From assembly GCF_000685095.1 (NCBI RefSeq), contig NZ_BAYE01000038.1, forward strand, positions 1 through 37,163: a DNA stretch of 37,163 nucleotides, written 5' to 3'. Positions 16,480 to 24,837 of this stretch are shown one piece after another. The notes below the pieces were generated by a model. That model worked only from the letters and a program-made list of their open reading frames with translations. It searched no databases and was not told where the DNA came from. Origin of the DNA: Paraburkholderia caledonica NBRC 102488 (GTDB lineage: Bacteria > Pseudomonadota > Gammaproteobacteria > Burkholderiales > Burkholderiaceae). The translations under genes were made by a program, and so were the position numbers. Within the stretch, counting starts at the first letter, position 1. Every line of letters starts with the position of its first letter.

Positions 16480-17607
16480 TCACTCGCCCTTGCCGCTAAG
16501 CGCCGCGTTGAAGCCGACCTCGCGCGTCTCGTCAGAGAAGATGTCCGCGAACCAGCCTGGTGGCACCTTGTCTGGCATGAACGCCGAGCAGCCGCCCTTG
16601 AGTTCATCGATGGATCCGGTCTTGCACAGCTTCGAATCGGCGGTTGTAACGAGCGGCAACTTGAGCGTCACGTGAGCGGGAAAATCCTTGCCTTCGAGCT
16701 TGCCTACAGCCAGCTTCAGTGCAAGCGCGCCTGAGTACGGCGGCGATCCGTAAGAGATCGAGCGGTAGCCGATCGAGCGGTACGTGCCTTCGCCTTTTAC
16801 GGTTCCCGGGGGCAACATCTGTACGCGATGGCCGTTCGACGATTCACCCGCGCACGGCTTGATCTTGTCGTCGGCGACGCCGGCTTCGAGCTGCATGGAC
16901 GCTGCCGTAAAGCAGCCCACCTGCATCCAAAGCCCGTCGATCTTGTCCCAGCTGTTGGTAGCGAGGATCTTGGACAGTTCTGTCTTGGCCGTTGCCTGGC
17001 TCCACATGCCCGTGCCTTCTGCAACGGTCTTGATGCCCGGGTACTTCGCAAACACTTCCTTCGCGGCCTCAGTGCGCGCGCGGTCCACTGATGTCCCAGG
17101 CACACCGTTTACCAACACGATGTTACCTTTGCCGTTGATAGTCTTGGCCAGCCATTCCGCCGTCACTGTGCCCGCCTGCTTCTGGTCTATAGTCACACTG
17201 TGTGCGCAGGGCTCGGTCACTTCCGCGTCGTAGGCGACTACGACGACACCTTTCGAGCAGGCGTTCTTGATAGCGCGGTTTAAGGCAGTCGGGGAGATCG
17301 GGTACACCACGATCGCTTTGGCCCCCGCCTGGACCATCGAATTGATCTGCTGGATCTGCTTTTGAGCGTCGGTGCCGGCGACCTGAACCTCGAGGTCAAC
17401 TTTGTCCCTTAGCGAAGGCGTCGCGGCCATCGCCTTAACCATGTTCGCCGCCTCGGTTTGCCAGTCGTTGCCGACATAGCTCATCGACAAAAAAACCTTG
17501 TACTTGTCGGCCGCCGACGCGTTGCCCGACAGGGTCAGCGTCCCAAGAACCGCGGTGCCAAGCACAAGGCGACCCGCGTGACGTATTGTGTTCTTCAATG
17601 CTTTCAT
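16480..17607 (-). CDS. Periplasmic sugar-binding protein of the ABC importer
   Basis: A 375-residue peripla_BP_4-type binding protein. The signal peptide is clear (MKALKNTIRHAGRLVLGTAV..., cleavage after about residue 32, NASA). The mature part starts like ribose-binding relatives (KYKVFLSMSYVGNDWQTEAANMVKAMA) and has the hinge-domain motifs IQQINSMVQAGAKAIVVYP and VVVAYDAEV. GGAGGA lies six bases upstream of the ATG at 17607. The ligand cannot be read from sequence; the neighbouring lactonases, BKACE and dehydrogenases make a sugar or sugar-acid derivative likely. Confidence 0.92.
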   Translation of the reverse strand: MKALKNTIRHAGRLVLGTAVLGTLTLSGNASAADKYKVFLSMSYVGNDWQTEAANMVKAMAATPSLRDKVDLEVQVAGTDAQKQIQQINSMVQAGAKAIVVYPISPTALNRAIKNACSKGVVVVAYDAEVTEPCAHSVTIDQKQAGTVTAEWLAKTINGKGNIVLVNGVPGTSVDRARTEAAKEVFAKYPGIKTVAEGTGMWSQATAKTELSKILATNSWDKIDGLWMQVGCFTAASMQLEAGVADDKIKPCAGESSNGHRVQMLPPGTVKGEGTYRSIGYRSISYGSPPYSGALALKLAVGKLEGKDFPAHVTLKLPLVTTADSKLCKTGSIDELKGGCSAFMPDKVPPGWFADIFSDETREVGFNAALSGKGE

Positions 17608-17639
17608 GTCTTCCTCCTATCCTGCTTCTGGTTGGGTTT

Positions 17640-18410
17640 CTAGCTTTCAATATGTGGCAGTCGAGCACTTGCGGGTAATTCGATGCCGGCGCTTCCAGGC
17701 ACCACGTTAGGGTCATGCCCGGGTATAACGAAGTCCGCGATCTGCCGGATGCGCTTGAGAGATTGCAGTTCGGCGAAGGTCTCGTGAACGATGCCGACAG
17801 GGGCGAGATCGACGATGTTCTCCACGCAGTTAGCGCAGTCGCCGGCAATCATCACGACGCCATCTTTGGTATTGACCGCGACCGACTGATGACCAGGGGT
17901 ATGGCCCGGTGTTGGCACGACACGCACTCCGGGAACGATGTCGGCTATACCGTTCACGAAGTGCCAGCGAAAATATGCAAGTGGCTCGCGGCCAATCAGA
18001 AATTCCTGGTAGTACGTGGCCTGTGTTGGCAGAGGCCTACCCGCGTACTCCCACTCGGTCGCCTGAATGACGAAGCGCGCATTTCGAAAGAGCGTATTGC
18101 CACCGGAGTGGTCGTAGTGCAGATGCGTGTTTATGACAACATCGACATCGTCCGCGCTCCAGCCTACGTATTCTTTCAGCGCGCGTTCGAGCCGCTCTTC
18201 GGGAGCCTGCTCACATGGACAGACGAAATTGGACACCCAGCCAGGATCATGAATACCCGTATCAACGATGATCTTCTTCGCAGCTCCCACGATCGCCGTT
18301 GACCAGACGGGGACCTTTATCTGTTGGCCAAAGTAGCGGCCATAGATCTGCGAGGAGCGATCGACGGTGAGCCAGCCCGTCGGCATCGCGACAACCTTCA
18401 GGGTGTTCAA
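17640..18410 (-). CDS. Metallo-beta-lactamase-fold lactonase (AHL lactonase family)
   Basis: A 256-residue protein with the complete dinuclear-metal signature THLHYDHSGG (His96, His98, Asp100, His101), followed by PTPGHTPGH, MIAGDCAN and VIPGHDP. This is the N-acyl-homoserine-lactonase/BlcC-like branch, whose known members open lactone rings. I place the start at the TTG at 18410 because GGAGG lies five bases upstream; an ATG at 18386 has no ribosome binding site. It starts 14 bases after the BKACE stop. The ribosome binding site lies inside the 957-bp segment duplicated at 24838-25794. Given the context, a sugar or keto-acid lactone is a likelier substrate than a signal molecule, but this is inference. 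Confidence 0.85.
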   Translation of the reverse strand: MNTLKVVAMPTGWLTVDRSSQIYGRYFGQQIKVPVWSTAIVGAAKKIIVDTGIHDPGWVSNFVCPCEQAPEERLERALKEYVGWSADDVDVVINTHLHYDHSGGNTLFRNARFVIQATEWEYAGRPLPTQATYYQEFLIGREPLAYFRWHFVNGIADIVPGVRVVPTPGHTPGHQSVAVNTKDGVVMIAGDCANCVENIVDLAPVGIVHETFAELQSLKRIRQIADFVIPGHDPNVVPGSAGIELPASARLPHIES

Positions 18411-18412
18411 GG

Positions 18413-19369
18413 CCGCCTCCGATGTCAGAAGTTGGTTTCGCTTGCGCCTTTGAGGGCGAGCATCCTGCGTGCTTCGGCAGGTGTCGCGATGTCGAGCGAG
18501 AGCCCTTCGATGATCTGGCGCATCTTCACCACCTGTGCCGCGCTCGACTCGGCGAGCTTGCCCGGCTCGATCCACAGCGAGTCTTCCAGTCCGACCCGCA
18601 CGTTTGAGCCTTGCGCGATGCCCAGCGTGCCCATCGGGAACTGGTTGCGTCCGGCACCCAGAATCGACCACACGTAGTCGTTGCCAAAGAGGCGGTCCGC
18701 AGTACGCTTCATGTGCGCGAGGTCTTCGGCGTGTGCACCAATGCCACCGAGCAGGCCGAACACGCTCTGCACGAAGAACGGTCCCTCGACGAGGCCCCGA
18801 TCGACGAAGTGCGCGAGGTTGTAAAGGTGCGAGATGTCGTAGCACTCGAATTCGAAGCGCGTGCCGTTTGCAGCGCACGACGTCAGGATGTATTCGATGT
18901 CGGAGAACGTGTTCCTGAACACCAGGTCGCGGCTGTTTTCCAGGTGCTGACGCTCCCAGTCGTGCCTGAACTCCTTGAAACGTCCGAGCATCGGATACAG
19001 GCCGAAGTTCATCGAGCCCATGTTCAGCGACGCAACCTCGGGCTTGAAATGGTGCGCGGGCTTCAGACGCTCCTCGACTGTCATATGAGGGCTGCCGCCG
19101 CTCGTGATGTTGATCACTGCATCGGTTTCCGCCTTGATACGGGGCAGGAATTCCTGAAACAGCGCGGGCTCCTGCGACGGACGACCGTCTTTGGGGTCAC
19201 GCGCGTGCAGGTGCAGGATTGCCGCGCCCGCCTTTGCTGCGGCGAGTGCTGCATCGCCGATCTCCTGTGCCGTCACCGGCAGGTACGGTGACATCGACGG
19301 GGTATGGATCGCGCCAGTGGGCGCACACGTGATGATGACCTTGCGTTTCGTTGCCATTTAAACCTCTTG
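18413..19369 (-). repeat. 957-bp duplicated segment carrying BKACE, copy 1
   Basis: This segment is matched, in opposite orientation, by 24838-25794. Both begin at CAAGAGGTTTAAATG and end at GACATCGGAGGCGG, and the sequences diverge abruptly on either side. Only a few substitutions are seen between them, three of them changing the protein. The inner edges are 5.5 kb apart, making a large inverted repeat around the regulator, SDR, carrier and dehydratase genes. Confidence 0.95.
18425..19357 (-). CDS. Beta-keto acid cleavage enzyme (BKACE, DUF849), copy 1
   Basis: A 310-residue protein of the BKACE family. These enzymes react a beta-keto acid with acetyl-CoA to give acetoacetate and a new acyl-CoA. 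The zinc-binding HLHARD (His49, His51) is present, and Glu258 in RVGLEDSLW is the likely third ligand. Full family length; GAGG lies five bases before the ATG. It sits in an operon with an SDR (35 bases upstream) and a lactonase (14 bases downstream), which suggests a 3-keto sugar acid as substrate. It differs from the copy at 24850-25782 at three residues only: Lys42/Glu, Glu191/Lys and Arg298/Gln. Confidence 0.92.
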   Translation of the reverse strand: MATKRKVIITCAPTGAIHTPSMSPYLPVTAQEIGDAALAAAKAGAAILHLHARDPKDGRPSQEPALFQEFLPRIKAETDAVINITSGGSPHMTVEERLKPAHHFKPEVASLNMGSMNFGLYPMLGRFKEFRHDWERQHLENSRDLVFRNTFSDIEYILTSCAANGTRFEFECYDISHLYNLAHFVDRGLVEGPFFVQSVFGLLGGIGAHAEDLAHMKRTADRLFGNDYVWSILGAGRNQFPMGTLGIAQGSNVRVGLEDSLWIEPGKLAESSAAQVVKMRQIIEGLSLDIATPAEARRMLALKGASETNF

Positions 19370-19392
19370 CAATCGCTGCGTCTAAATCGGGC

Positions 19393-20199
19393 TCAAAGTA
19401 CTTCGACATTTCCGCAAACCGAAATCGCCTGCCCTGAAATACCGCTGCCGCCTGGCGAACAAAGGAACAGCGCGGTAGCGGCAACCTCCTCAGGAGTCGT
19501 CATCCGGCGCAGTGAAATCTTCTCGAGATACTGTTTCTCCATCTGTTCATATGAGATCCCGAGTTGTCGCGCACGCGCCTCAATTACTCGCTCGATTCGG
19601 GGTCCTTTAACAATGCCAGGCTGAATCGCGTTCACACGGATGCCGACGGGCCCGAGTTCGATAGCAAGGCTTTTTGTTAACCCAACAACCGCCCACTTTG
19701 TGGCGGAGTACGGTGTTCTATAGGCGTAGCCCAAGCGCCCGGCAACCGAAGACAGAGCGATGATGGCACCGCCGTTGGGCGCACCGCGCAGGAGCGGCAC
19801 CGCGCGGCGGGCGAAATAGAATTGCGCGTTGAGGTTCACGTCGACGGTTTGCTTCCACTCGTCCATCTCGAGATCGTCGATACCGCCCGTGGGACCTGCA
19901 ATACCGGCGTTGTTGACCAGAACATCGAGGCCACCGAGTTTGTTCTGTACATCAGTGAAGACACGTTCGACTGCAGTTACGTCCGATACGTCGGCGAACG
20001 TCGCCGTGATTGTGTTTGATTCCCCGTTATTCTCGGCCTCAACTAGCGCATCGATAGCCTCCTGGCTCGCATCGCAGACATGAACGCGGGAACCGGCATC
20101 GACAAACGCGCGTGCGATTACGAGCCCAATGCCTGACGCTCCACCAGTTACGAGCACGCGCAAGCCGGCATGGGGCGTCAACATCCGTAGAACTGTCAT
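19393..20199 (-). CDS. SDR-family NAD(P)-dependent oxidoreductase
   Basis: A 268-residue short-chain dehydrogenase with TGGASGIG (cofactor binding), NNAGIAGPTG, and the catalytic Ser/Tyr/Lys set in SSVAGRLGYAYRTPYSATK. The C-terminal segment reads ISGQAISVCGNVEVL, where classical members have a GQ-x-(I/L)xVDGG motif; here Cys-Gly replaces Asp-Gly. It is the first gene of the minus-strand operon and has GGAG six bases upstream. It probably oxidises a hydroxyl of the imported sugar, lactone or acid. The upstream region holds two GTGATCAC palindromes. Confidence 0.9.
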   Translation of the reverse strand: MTVLRMLTPHAGLRVLVTGGASGIGLVIARAFVDAGSRVHVCDASQEAIDALVEAENNGESNTITATFADVSDVTAVERVFTDVQNKLGGLDVLVNNAGIAGPTGGIDDLEMDEWKQTVDVNLNAQFYFARRAVPLLRGAPNGGAIIALSSVAGRLGYAYRTPYSATKWAVVGLTKSLAIELGPVGIRVNAIQPGIVKGPRIERVIEARARQLGISYEQMEKQYLEKISLRRMTTPEEVAATALFLCSPGGSGISGQAISVCGNVEVL

Positions 20200-20331
20200 G
20201 TTTGTCTCCGTTATCGTTTGACTTCGGTACTCAATCCCAGGCGTACGTAGCCCTCAAACCAGGCGACCCTTGAGGTCATGCTGCACGCCGGACGCCGTCA
20301 GTTCGTCACGATGAGGGCGACGGCGTGATGC

Positions 20332-20339
20332 GTGATCAC
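20332..20339. promoter_or_regulatory. Candidate GntR operator (core GTGATCAC)
   Basis: An 8-base perfect palindrome that forms the core of the stronger sites nearby. It lies 133 bases upstream of the SDR start. On its own it would be weak evidence; its value comes from the repeated pattern. Confidence 0.4.
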
Positions 20340-20430
20340 CTCTTGCGGCTCAGTCAAGTTGAAGAAACCGCTCTTCGGTCGAAGTTCACTATCGGCAAGT
20401 AGACAGATCCTGTCTTTGAGATTTGTGACT

Positions 20431-20440
20431 TGTGATCACA
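20431..20440. promoter_or_regulatory. Candidate GntR operator TGTGATCACA
   Basis: A perfect 10-base palindrome, identical to the site before the MFS carrier at 21628. The form is typical of FadR/VanR-subfamily operators, and the regulator gene lies next door. It would control the SDR-BKACE-lactonase-ABC operon. Confidence 0.6.
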
Positions 20441-20753
20441 TGTTGTGTAGAGTTTGTATCCCCTGTATTGACGAGTCAACAGCTTTCTGATTGGGATAAA
20501 CGCTAGGTAGTTTCTACTAAGACGCCCTCTTAAGAGGGCATAGCGCGACGACTATATTTGGGGTCAAGCCAAGATGCGCGCATAAGTGCGGGAAAGCATA
20601 AGCGCGAACGTTGGTCATCCCCTATTTGACTTCTATGGTCGTGGTCTACATTGGCAGCCGGCCAGCCGTGCGGTAGTCAACGCTGCCGCAGACCTTGTTT
20701 GTTGCGGTGAAATGCGCAAAGGACACTGACATGCCGCGATAGCCAATGTTGTC

Positions 20754-21479
20754 TTACGCCGTTTCCGCTTGCGCCGACACTTCAGCTTCTCTGGCTAACA
20801 ATCGCGCCTTAACGTCGTCCGCAGCGTCGCCAAGATCGCGCTCGATTCCAGCTCTTGCGGCCTCCCTGTCGCCTCGCCTCAAGGCATCGAGAATCTGTCG
20901 GTGTGCCTCCATGGAATGCGCAATGTGGGCGAGGTCCGGCGCGACCAGATTCAGGAACGGTCCAATCCGCATCCACAGATTCTGGATGATTCCCATCATC
21001 ACTTCGCTACACCCGTGCGAATAAATTGCCTGGTGGAACTCGAAGTTCCCGCGAAGGTAGCCTGCTACATCGCCCGCCTTGGCCCGAGCCTCCATCCGGT
21101 CGAACACCCGCTGCAAGGCGGTGAGATCAGCTTTGGTCATGCGGGTCGCCGCCCGCATCGCGATACACCCCTCGAGAGCGATTCTCCCATCGCGAAGTTC
21201 GTCCAGAATCTCGAGCGTCATTGGGGGCACCATCAACCCACGGCCCGGCCCGTCAACGAGCGCGCCTTCCGCCTGCAAACGGGTCAGTGCTCCACGGACG
21301 GGCATCGTCGAAGAACCAACCGCCTCCGCGACGCCGCGGAGCGTCAGCGTCTGACCCGGCGCGAACCGCCCCGTCATGATTGCCTCGCGCAGCTGCGAAT
21401 ACACGCGTTCGGCCATTGTCGCGCGCGAGACGAGCTCAAGCGCTGGTAAGTCCTGTGACCCGAAACGAGGGGCGGCCAT
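20754..21479 (-). CDS. GntR-family transcriptional regulator, FadR/FCD type
   Basis: A 241-residue regulator. The N-terminal winged helix (AERVYSQLREAIMTGRFAPGQTLTLRGVAEAVGSSTMPVRGALTRLQAEGAL) is followed by an all-helical FCD ligand-binding domain with the usual metal-site histidines in range (NFEFHQAIYSHG, then SMEAHRQILDAL). The ATG at 21479 is chosen over the open frame to 21569 because GGAGG lies six bases upstream. It sits between two catabolic operons whose promoters share its candidate operator. A site at 21509 overlaps its own -10, so autoregulation is likely. FCD regulators usually respond to organic or sugar acids. Confidence 0.92.
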   Translation of the reverse strand: MAAPRFGSQDLPALELVSRATMAERVYSQLREAIMTGRFAPGQTLTLRGVAEAVGSSTMPVRGALTRLQAEGALVDGPGRGLMVPPMTLEILDELRDGRIALEGCIAMRAATRMTKADLTALQRVFDRMEARAKAGDVAGYLRGNFEFHQAIYSHGCSEVMMGIIQNLWMRIGPFLNLVAPDLAHIAHSMEAHRQILDALRRGDREAARAGIERDLGDAADDVKARLLAREAEVSAQAETA

Positions 21480-21508
21480 GGTTGCCTCCGAGAAAAGCGA
21501 AAGTGATT

Positions 21509-21518
21509 TGTGATCATG
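21509..21518. promoter_or_regulatory. Candidate operator overlapping the GntR promoter
   Basis: TGTGATCATG, an imperfect copy of TGTGATCACA. Read on the minus strand, a TTGCAC hexamer is followed 16 bases later by TATCAT, a good -10, and the operator starts within that -10. This arrangement suits repression of the regulator gene by its own product. Confidence 0.5.
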
Positions 21519-21593
21519 ATACTCACAACTCCGTTTCGTGCAACTCGCCGCGCGACCCGTCCGCAACACGGGTATACCTCACCATTCCTTACC

Positions 21594-21637
21594 TTGACGC
21601 AGGCAAAACGCTCGCATAACCTGCGCTTGTGATCACA
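21594..21637 (+). promoter_or_regulatory. Promoter and operator of the MFS/UxaA/BKACE operon
   Basis: TTGACG at 21594-21599 and TAACCT at 21617-21622 are 17 bases apart, a plausible though weak -10 promoter. The perfect palindrome TGTGATCACA at 21628-21637 then lies where transcription would begin. The geometry is that of a repressor-controlled promoter. Confidence 0.55.
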
Positions 21638-21761
21638 CATCACTCATCAAATTCGACGAGCCGGCCAACCCGCGTTCGCTGAGGGATCGTGGTTGATATT
21701 AGGGCGATGGTTCGTTGCAATGCCCGGTGGTCGCCAACACAAACCGAAATTGGAGACATGC

Positions 21762-23129
21762 ATGCAATCTGACAACGCCGGTTCGCCAGCCGTCGCACCT
21801 GCAGATACTTCGTCGCTAAATCGGCGAATCTTCTGGAAACTGATGCCGCTGCTCATCCTTGTGTACACGATCAGCTTCCTTGATCGCACGAATATTGCAC
21901 TGGCGAAACATTCCATGAGCATTGATCTCGGGCTTTCAGCGGCCACTTATGGTCTGGGCGCCGGCCTGTTTTTTCTCTCATATGCTTCGCTGGAAATACC
22001 CAGCAATCTGCTGTTGCACCGCGTCGGCGCCCGTTTCTGGATCACGCGCATCATGATCACCTGGGGTGCGCTGTCCTCCGCGATGGCTTTCGTGCAGGGG
22101 CCAACCTCGTTCTACCTGTTGCGCCTTCTGCTCGGTGCGGCCGAAGCCGGCCTGTTCCCAGGCGTCATCCTGTACCTGACCTATTGGTTCGACCGTAAGG
22201 ATTGCGCGCGTGCAACCGGCTATTTCCTGCTGGGTGTCTGCATCGCCAACGTCATTGGGGGGCCAATCGGCGGGGCCCTGCTTGAACTTGATGGTGTCTT
22301 CGGCTTGCACGGGTGGCAATGGCTTTTCTTCCTGGAAGGCCTGCCCGCCATTCTCCTTGCGTTTGTCGTTTGGAGAAAGCTTCCGGATCGGCCGAGTGCC
22401 GCGCCCTGGCTGTCGAAAGAAGACGCCCGTGATCTTGAACTTCGCCTTTACCAACGTGAGCAGCACTCGGCACACGCATTCAAAGACTGCCTGCGCGATG
22501 GCCAGATCTGGCTTGCAATCTTCGTGTACTTCTGCCATCAGATCACCATCTACGCCGTCATCTTTTTCTTGCCCGGCATCATCGGAGCCTCGGGGCACTT
22601 CTCGCCATTCCTTATTGGCGTCCTCTCGGCCGCACCGTGGCTTGCCGCTTCAATTGGCGCGGCGACACTGCCAAGTTTGGCCAAGACGTCCACCCAAAGC
22701 CGGAGCCTGCTTATTGTGGGCCTCCTTATTATGGCTTCCGGGCTCGTGGTCGCGGTGTATGCGCCGCCCGCATTGGGATTGCTCGCCATGTGCGTATCCG
22801 CGCTCATGTTCTTCGGCGTACAGTCCGTGCTCTTTAGCTTCCCTAGCTCACGCCTCAGCGGAACCGCCCGGGCGGGAGGGCTGGGACTGCTGAACGCATG
22901 CGGCGTCCTCGGCGGGTTCGTTGGCCCCACTGTGATGGGGATTGTAGAGCAGACCACAGGGAAGGCGTTGAACGGACTGTTGCTCATGGCAGGCGCCCTC
23001 CTGATTGCCGCGGCCTGTTCTGTTCGACTGCGCCATGGCTCTGAACGAAAACCCCTCGAGGCTGAACAGGGACCGCTCAACCCCGCAGCTGATGCCGCAT
23101 CGGGTCTCTCCCCGACGACGGATCGCTAG
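21762..23129 (+). CDS. MFS transporter, anion:cation symporter (ACS) type
   Basis: A 455-residue inner-membrane carrier with about 12 membrane segments. The ACS-family signature is readable: the first helix LLILVYTISFLDRTNIALAKHSM, RIMITWGALSSAMAF, and LLLGAAEAGLFPGVILYLTYWF. Characterised ACS carriers move organic and sugar acids such as glucarate, galactonate, hexuronates or tartrate with protons. ATG at 21762 has GGAG six bases upstream; the frame is open from 21693 but lacks a better start. It heads the plus-strand operon and offers a second uptake route next to the ABC importer. Confidence 0.92.
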   Translation: MQSDNAGSPAVAPADTSSLNRRIFWKLMPLLILVYTISFLDRTNIALAKHSMSIDLGLSAATYGLGAGLFFLSYASLEIPSNLLLHRVGARFWITRIMITWGALSSAMAFVQGPTSFYLLRLLLGAAEAGLFPGVILYLTYWFDRKDCARATGYFLLGVCIANVIGGPIGGALLELDGVFGLHGWQWLFFLEGLPAILLAFVVWRKLPDRPSAAPWLSKEDARDLELRLYQREQHSAHAFKDCLRDGQIWLAIFVYFCHQITIYAVIFFLPGIIGASGHFSPFLIGVLSAAPWLAASIGAATLPSLAKTSTQSRSLLIVGLLIMASGLVVAVYAPPALGLLAMCVSALMFFGVQSVLFSFPSSRLSGTARAGGLGLLNACGVLGGFVGPTVMGIVEQTTGKALNGLLLMAGALLIAAACSVRLRHGSERKPLEAEQGPLNPAADAASGLSPTTDR

Positions 23130-23213
23130 ACCACGTCGCACAACGCATCAATGCTAAAGCGTTGTGTCGCCCGAAATCAGGCTAACCGCACCCACGATAT
23201 CCGAGACAGAGAT

Positions 23214-24740
23214 ATGAATTCGACCTCCTTAACCATCACGTTAAATGACAACGACGATGTTGCGATTGCCCGGAGTGCACTCACCGCCGGCACCGTCATC
23301 GAGGAACTGGGAGGACTAGTCCTTCGCGACGACATACCTGCGGCTCACAAAGTCGCTTTGCGTCATATTCAGCCGGGTAGCGCCGTGCGCCGATACGGGC
23401 AAATCATCGGGTTCGCTACGAAGGAAATTGCACCTGGCGATCATGTTCATATTCAAAACATGGCCATGGGCGAATTCGCCCGGGACTATGCATTCGGCAC
23501 CGATGCAAAGCCTACCGAAGCGGCAGCATCGCAGGTTACCTTCCAGGGATTCCGTCGTTCCGATGGTCGGGTTGCGACACGTAACTACATTGGCGTAATC
23601 AGCACTGTCAATTGCTCCGCAACGGTTACGAAGCTGGTCACACAGCATTTTTCAACCCCCGGAGCTCTCGCGGCCTACCCAAATGTCGACGGCATTGTGC
23701 CGATAACGCACAGCTTTGGATGTTGCATTGATCACAACGGCGAAGGTATTCAACAGTTGCGCCGCACCATTGGCGGCTATGCCAAGCATCCGAATTTTGC
23801 GGGAGTTCTCATCATCGGACTTGGCTGCGAAGCGAACCAGATGGGGGCAATGTTCATCGCTGAAGGTATGCAGCCGGGCCCACTCATGGTGCCGCTCGTC
23901 ATGCAGGAGCAAGGCGGAACTCAGAAGACCGTTGACGCAGCAATTGCAGCCGTACAAAAAATGCTACCCGTCGCTAACCAGTCGGTACGCGAGCCTCTGC
24001 CGATCTCACACCTGAGCATCGCGCTTCAATGCGGCGGATCTGATGGTTACTCGGGAATTACCGCAAACCCCGCTTTGGGGGCAGCGGTCGATCTTCTGGT
24101 GAAGCATGGCGGGACCGCCATCCTGACCGAAACTCCAGAAATCTACGGTGCCGAGCATCTATTGACTCGACGCGCGATCAGTCCCGAAGTCGGTGAGAAG
24201 ATTGTGGAGCGAATCCACTGGTGGGAGCAGTACGCCGACCGGGAGAAAGGCAGCATTGACAACAATCCGACACCCGGCAACAAGGCCGGCGGTCTGACGA
24301 CAATCCTTGAAAAGTCGCTGGGTGCCGTTGCAAAAAGCGGCTCGTCCCCGCTTATGGGCGTCTATCGCTACGCCGAGCCAGTAGACGTTAAAGGGCTCGT
24401 CTTTATGGACGCTCCCGGATACGACCCGATGGGTGCGACAGGCCAGATTGCCAGCGGGGCAAATCTCGTGGTCTTCACTACCGGACGTGGGTCCTGTTTT
24501 GGCGCCAAGCCCGCACCCTCGATCAAAGTCGCCACAAACACCAGCATGTACAGGCGCATGGTCGATGACATGGACATCAACTGCGGCGAAATCATGGACG
24601 GCACGGCAACGGTCGAACAAAAAGGAGAAGAAATCTTCAGGATGATAATTGAAGTCGCGTCCGGCAAGGAGAGCAAAAGCGAGGCTCTGGGCGTCGGCAA
24701 CGAGGAATTCGTGCCGTGGATGATTGGGGCGCAAATGTAG
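23214..24740 (+). CDS. UxaA-family sugar-acid dehydratase (altronate/galactarate dehydratase-like)
   Basis: A 508-residue protein with the two-part architecture of UxaA: an N-terminal SAF domain (about residues 8-90) and a C-terminal UxaA domain. Characteristic Cys- and Gly-rich blocks are present: TVNCSATVTKLV, THSFGCCIDHNGEG, IIGLGCEANQMG, ALQCGGSDGYSGITANPALG and TTGRGSCFGAKPAPSIKVATN. Known members remove water from altronate or galactarate to give 2-keto-3-deoxy acids. ATG at 23214 is used; the purine stretch before it is weak, and the frame is open from 23151. It follows the carrier by 84 bases. Which acid it uses is not readable. Confidence 0.88.
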   Translation: MNSTSLTITLNDNDDVAIARSALTAGTVIEELGGLVLRDDIPAAHKVALRHIQPGSAVRRYGQIIGFATKEIAPGDHVHIQNMAMGEFARDYAFGTDAKPTEAAASQVTFQGFRRSDGRVATRNYIGVISTVNCSATVTKLVTQHFSTPGALAAYPNVDGIVPITHSFGCCIDHNGEGIQQLRRTIGGYAKHPNFAGVLIIGLGCEANQMGAMFIAEGMQPGPLMVPLVMQEQGGTQKTVDAAIAAVQKMLPVANQSVREPLPISHLSIALQCGGSDGYSGITANPALGAAVDLLVKHGGTAILTETPEIYGAEHLLTRRAISPEVGEKIVERIHWWEQYADREKGSIDNNPTPGNKAGGLTTILEKSLGAVAKSGSSPLMGVYRYAEPVDVKGLVFMDAPGYDPMGATGQIASGANLVVFTTGRGSCFGAKPAPSIKVATNTSMYRRMVDDMDINCGEIMDGTATVEQKGEEIFRMIIEVASGKESKSEALGVGNEEFVPWMIGAQM

Positions 24741-24837
24741 TCGGCGAAGAAACACCCGGCCAATTCCCGCTTCCCCCGCGCGATTCCATCGTGCAGAACT
24801 AGCCGGAAACCGTTGATGTAGTCAAGAACGTGAAACT

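Larger units (their letters stand above)
20200..20753. promoter_or_regulatory. Promoter region of the BKACE/ABC operon
   Basis: About 550 bases between the GntR-type regulator gene and the SDR, both on the minus strand. It contains palindromes GTGATCAC at 20332-20339 and TGTGATCACA at 20431-20440, the same core found in front of the regulator and the MFS carrier. A possible minus-strand -35 (TTGACT, about 20480-20475) lies just upstream of the second site. A separate perfect 16-base palindrome GCCCTCTTAAGAGGGC sits at 20524-20539 with no T-run. No gene is supported here. Confidence 0.65.
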
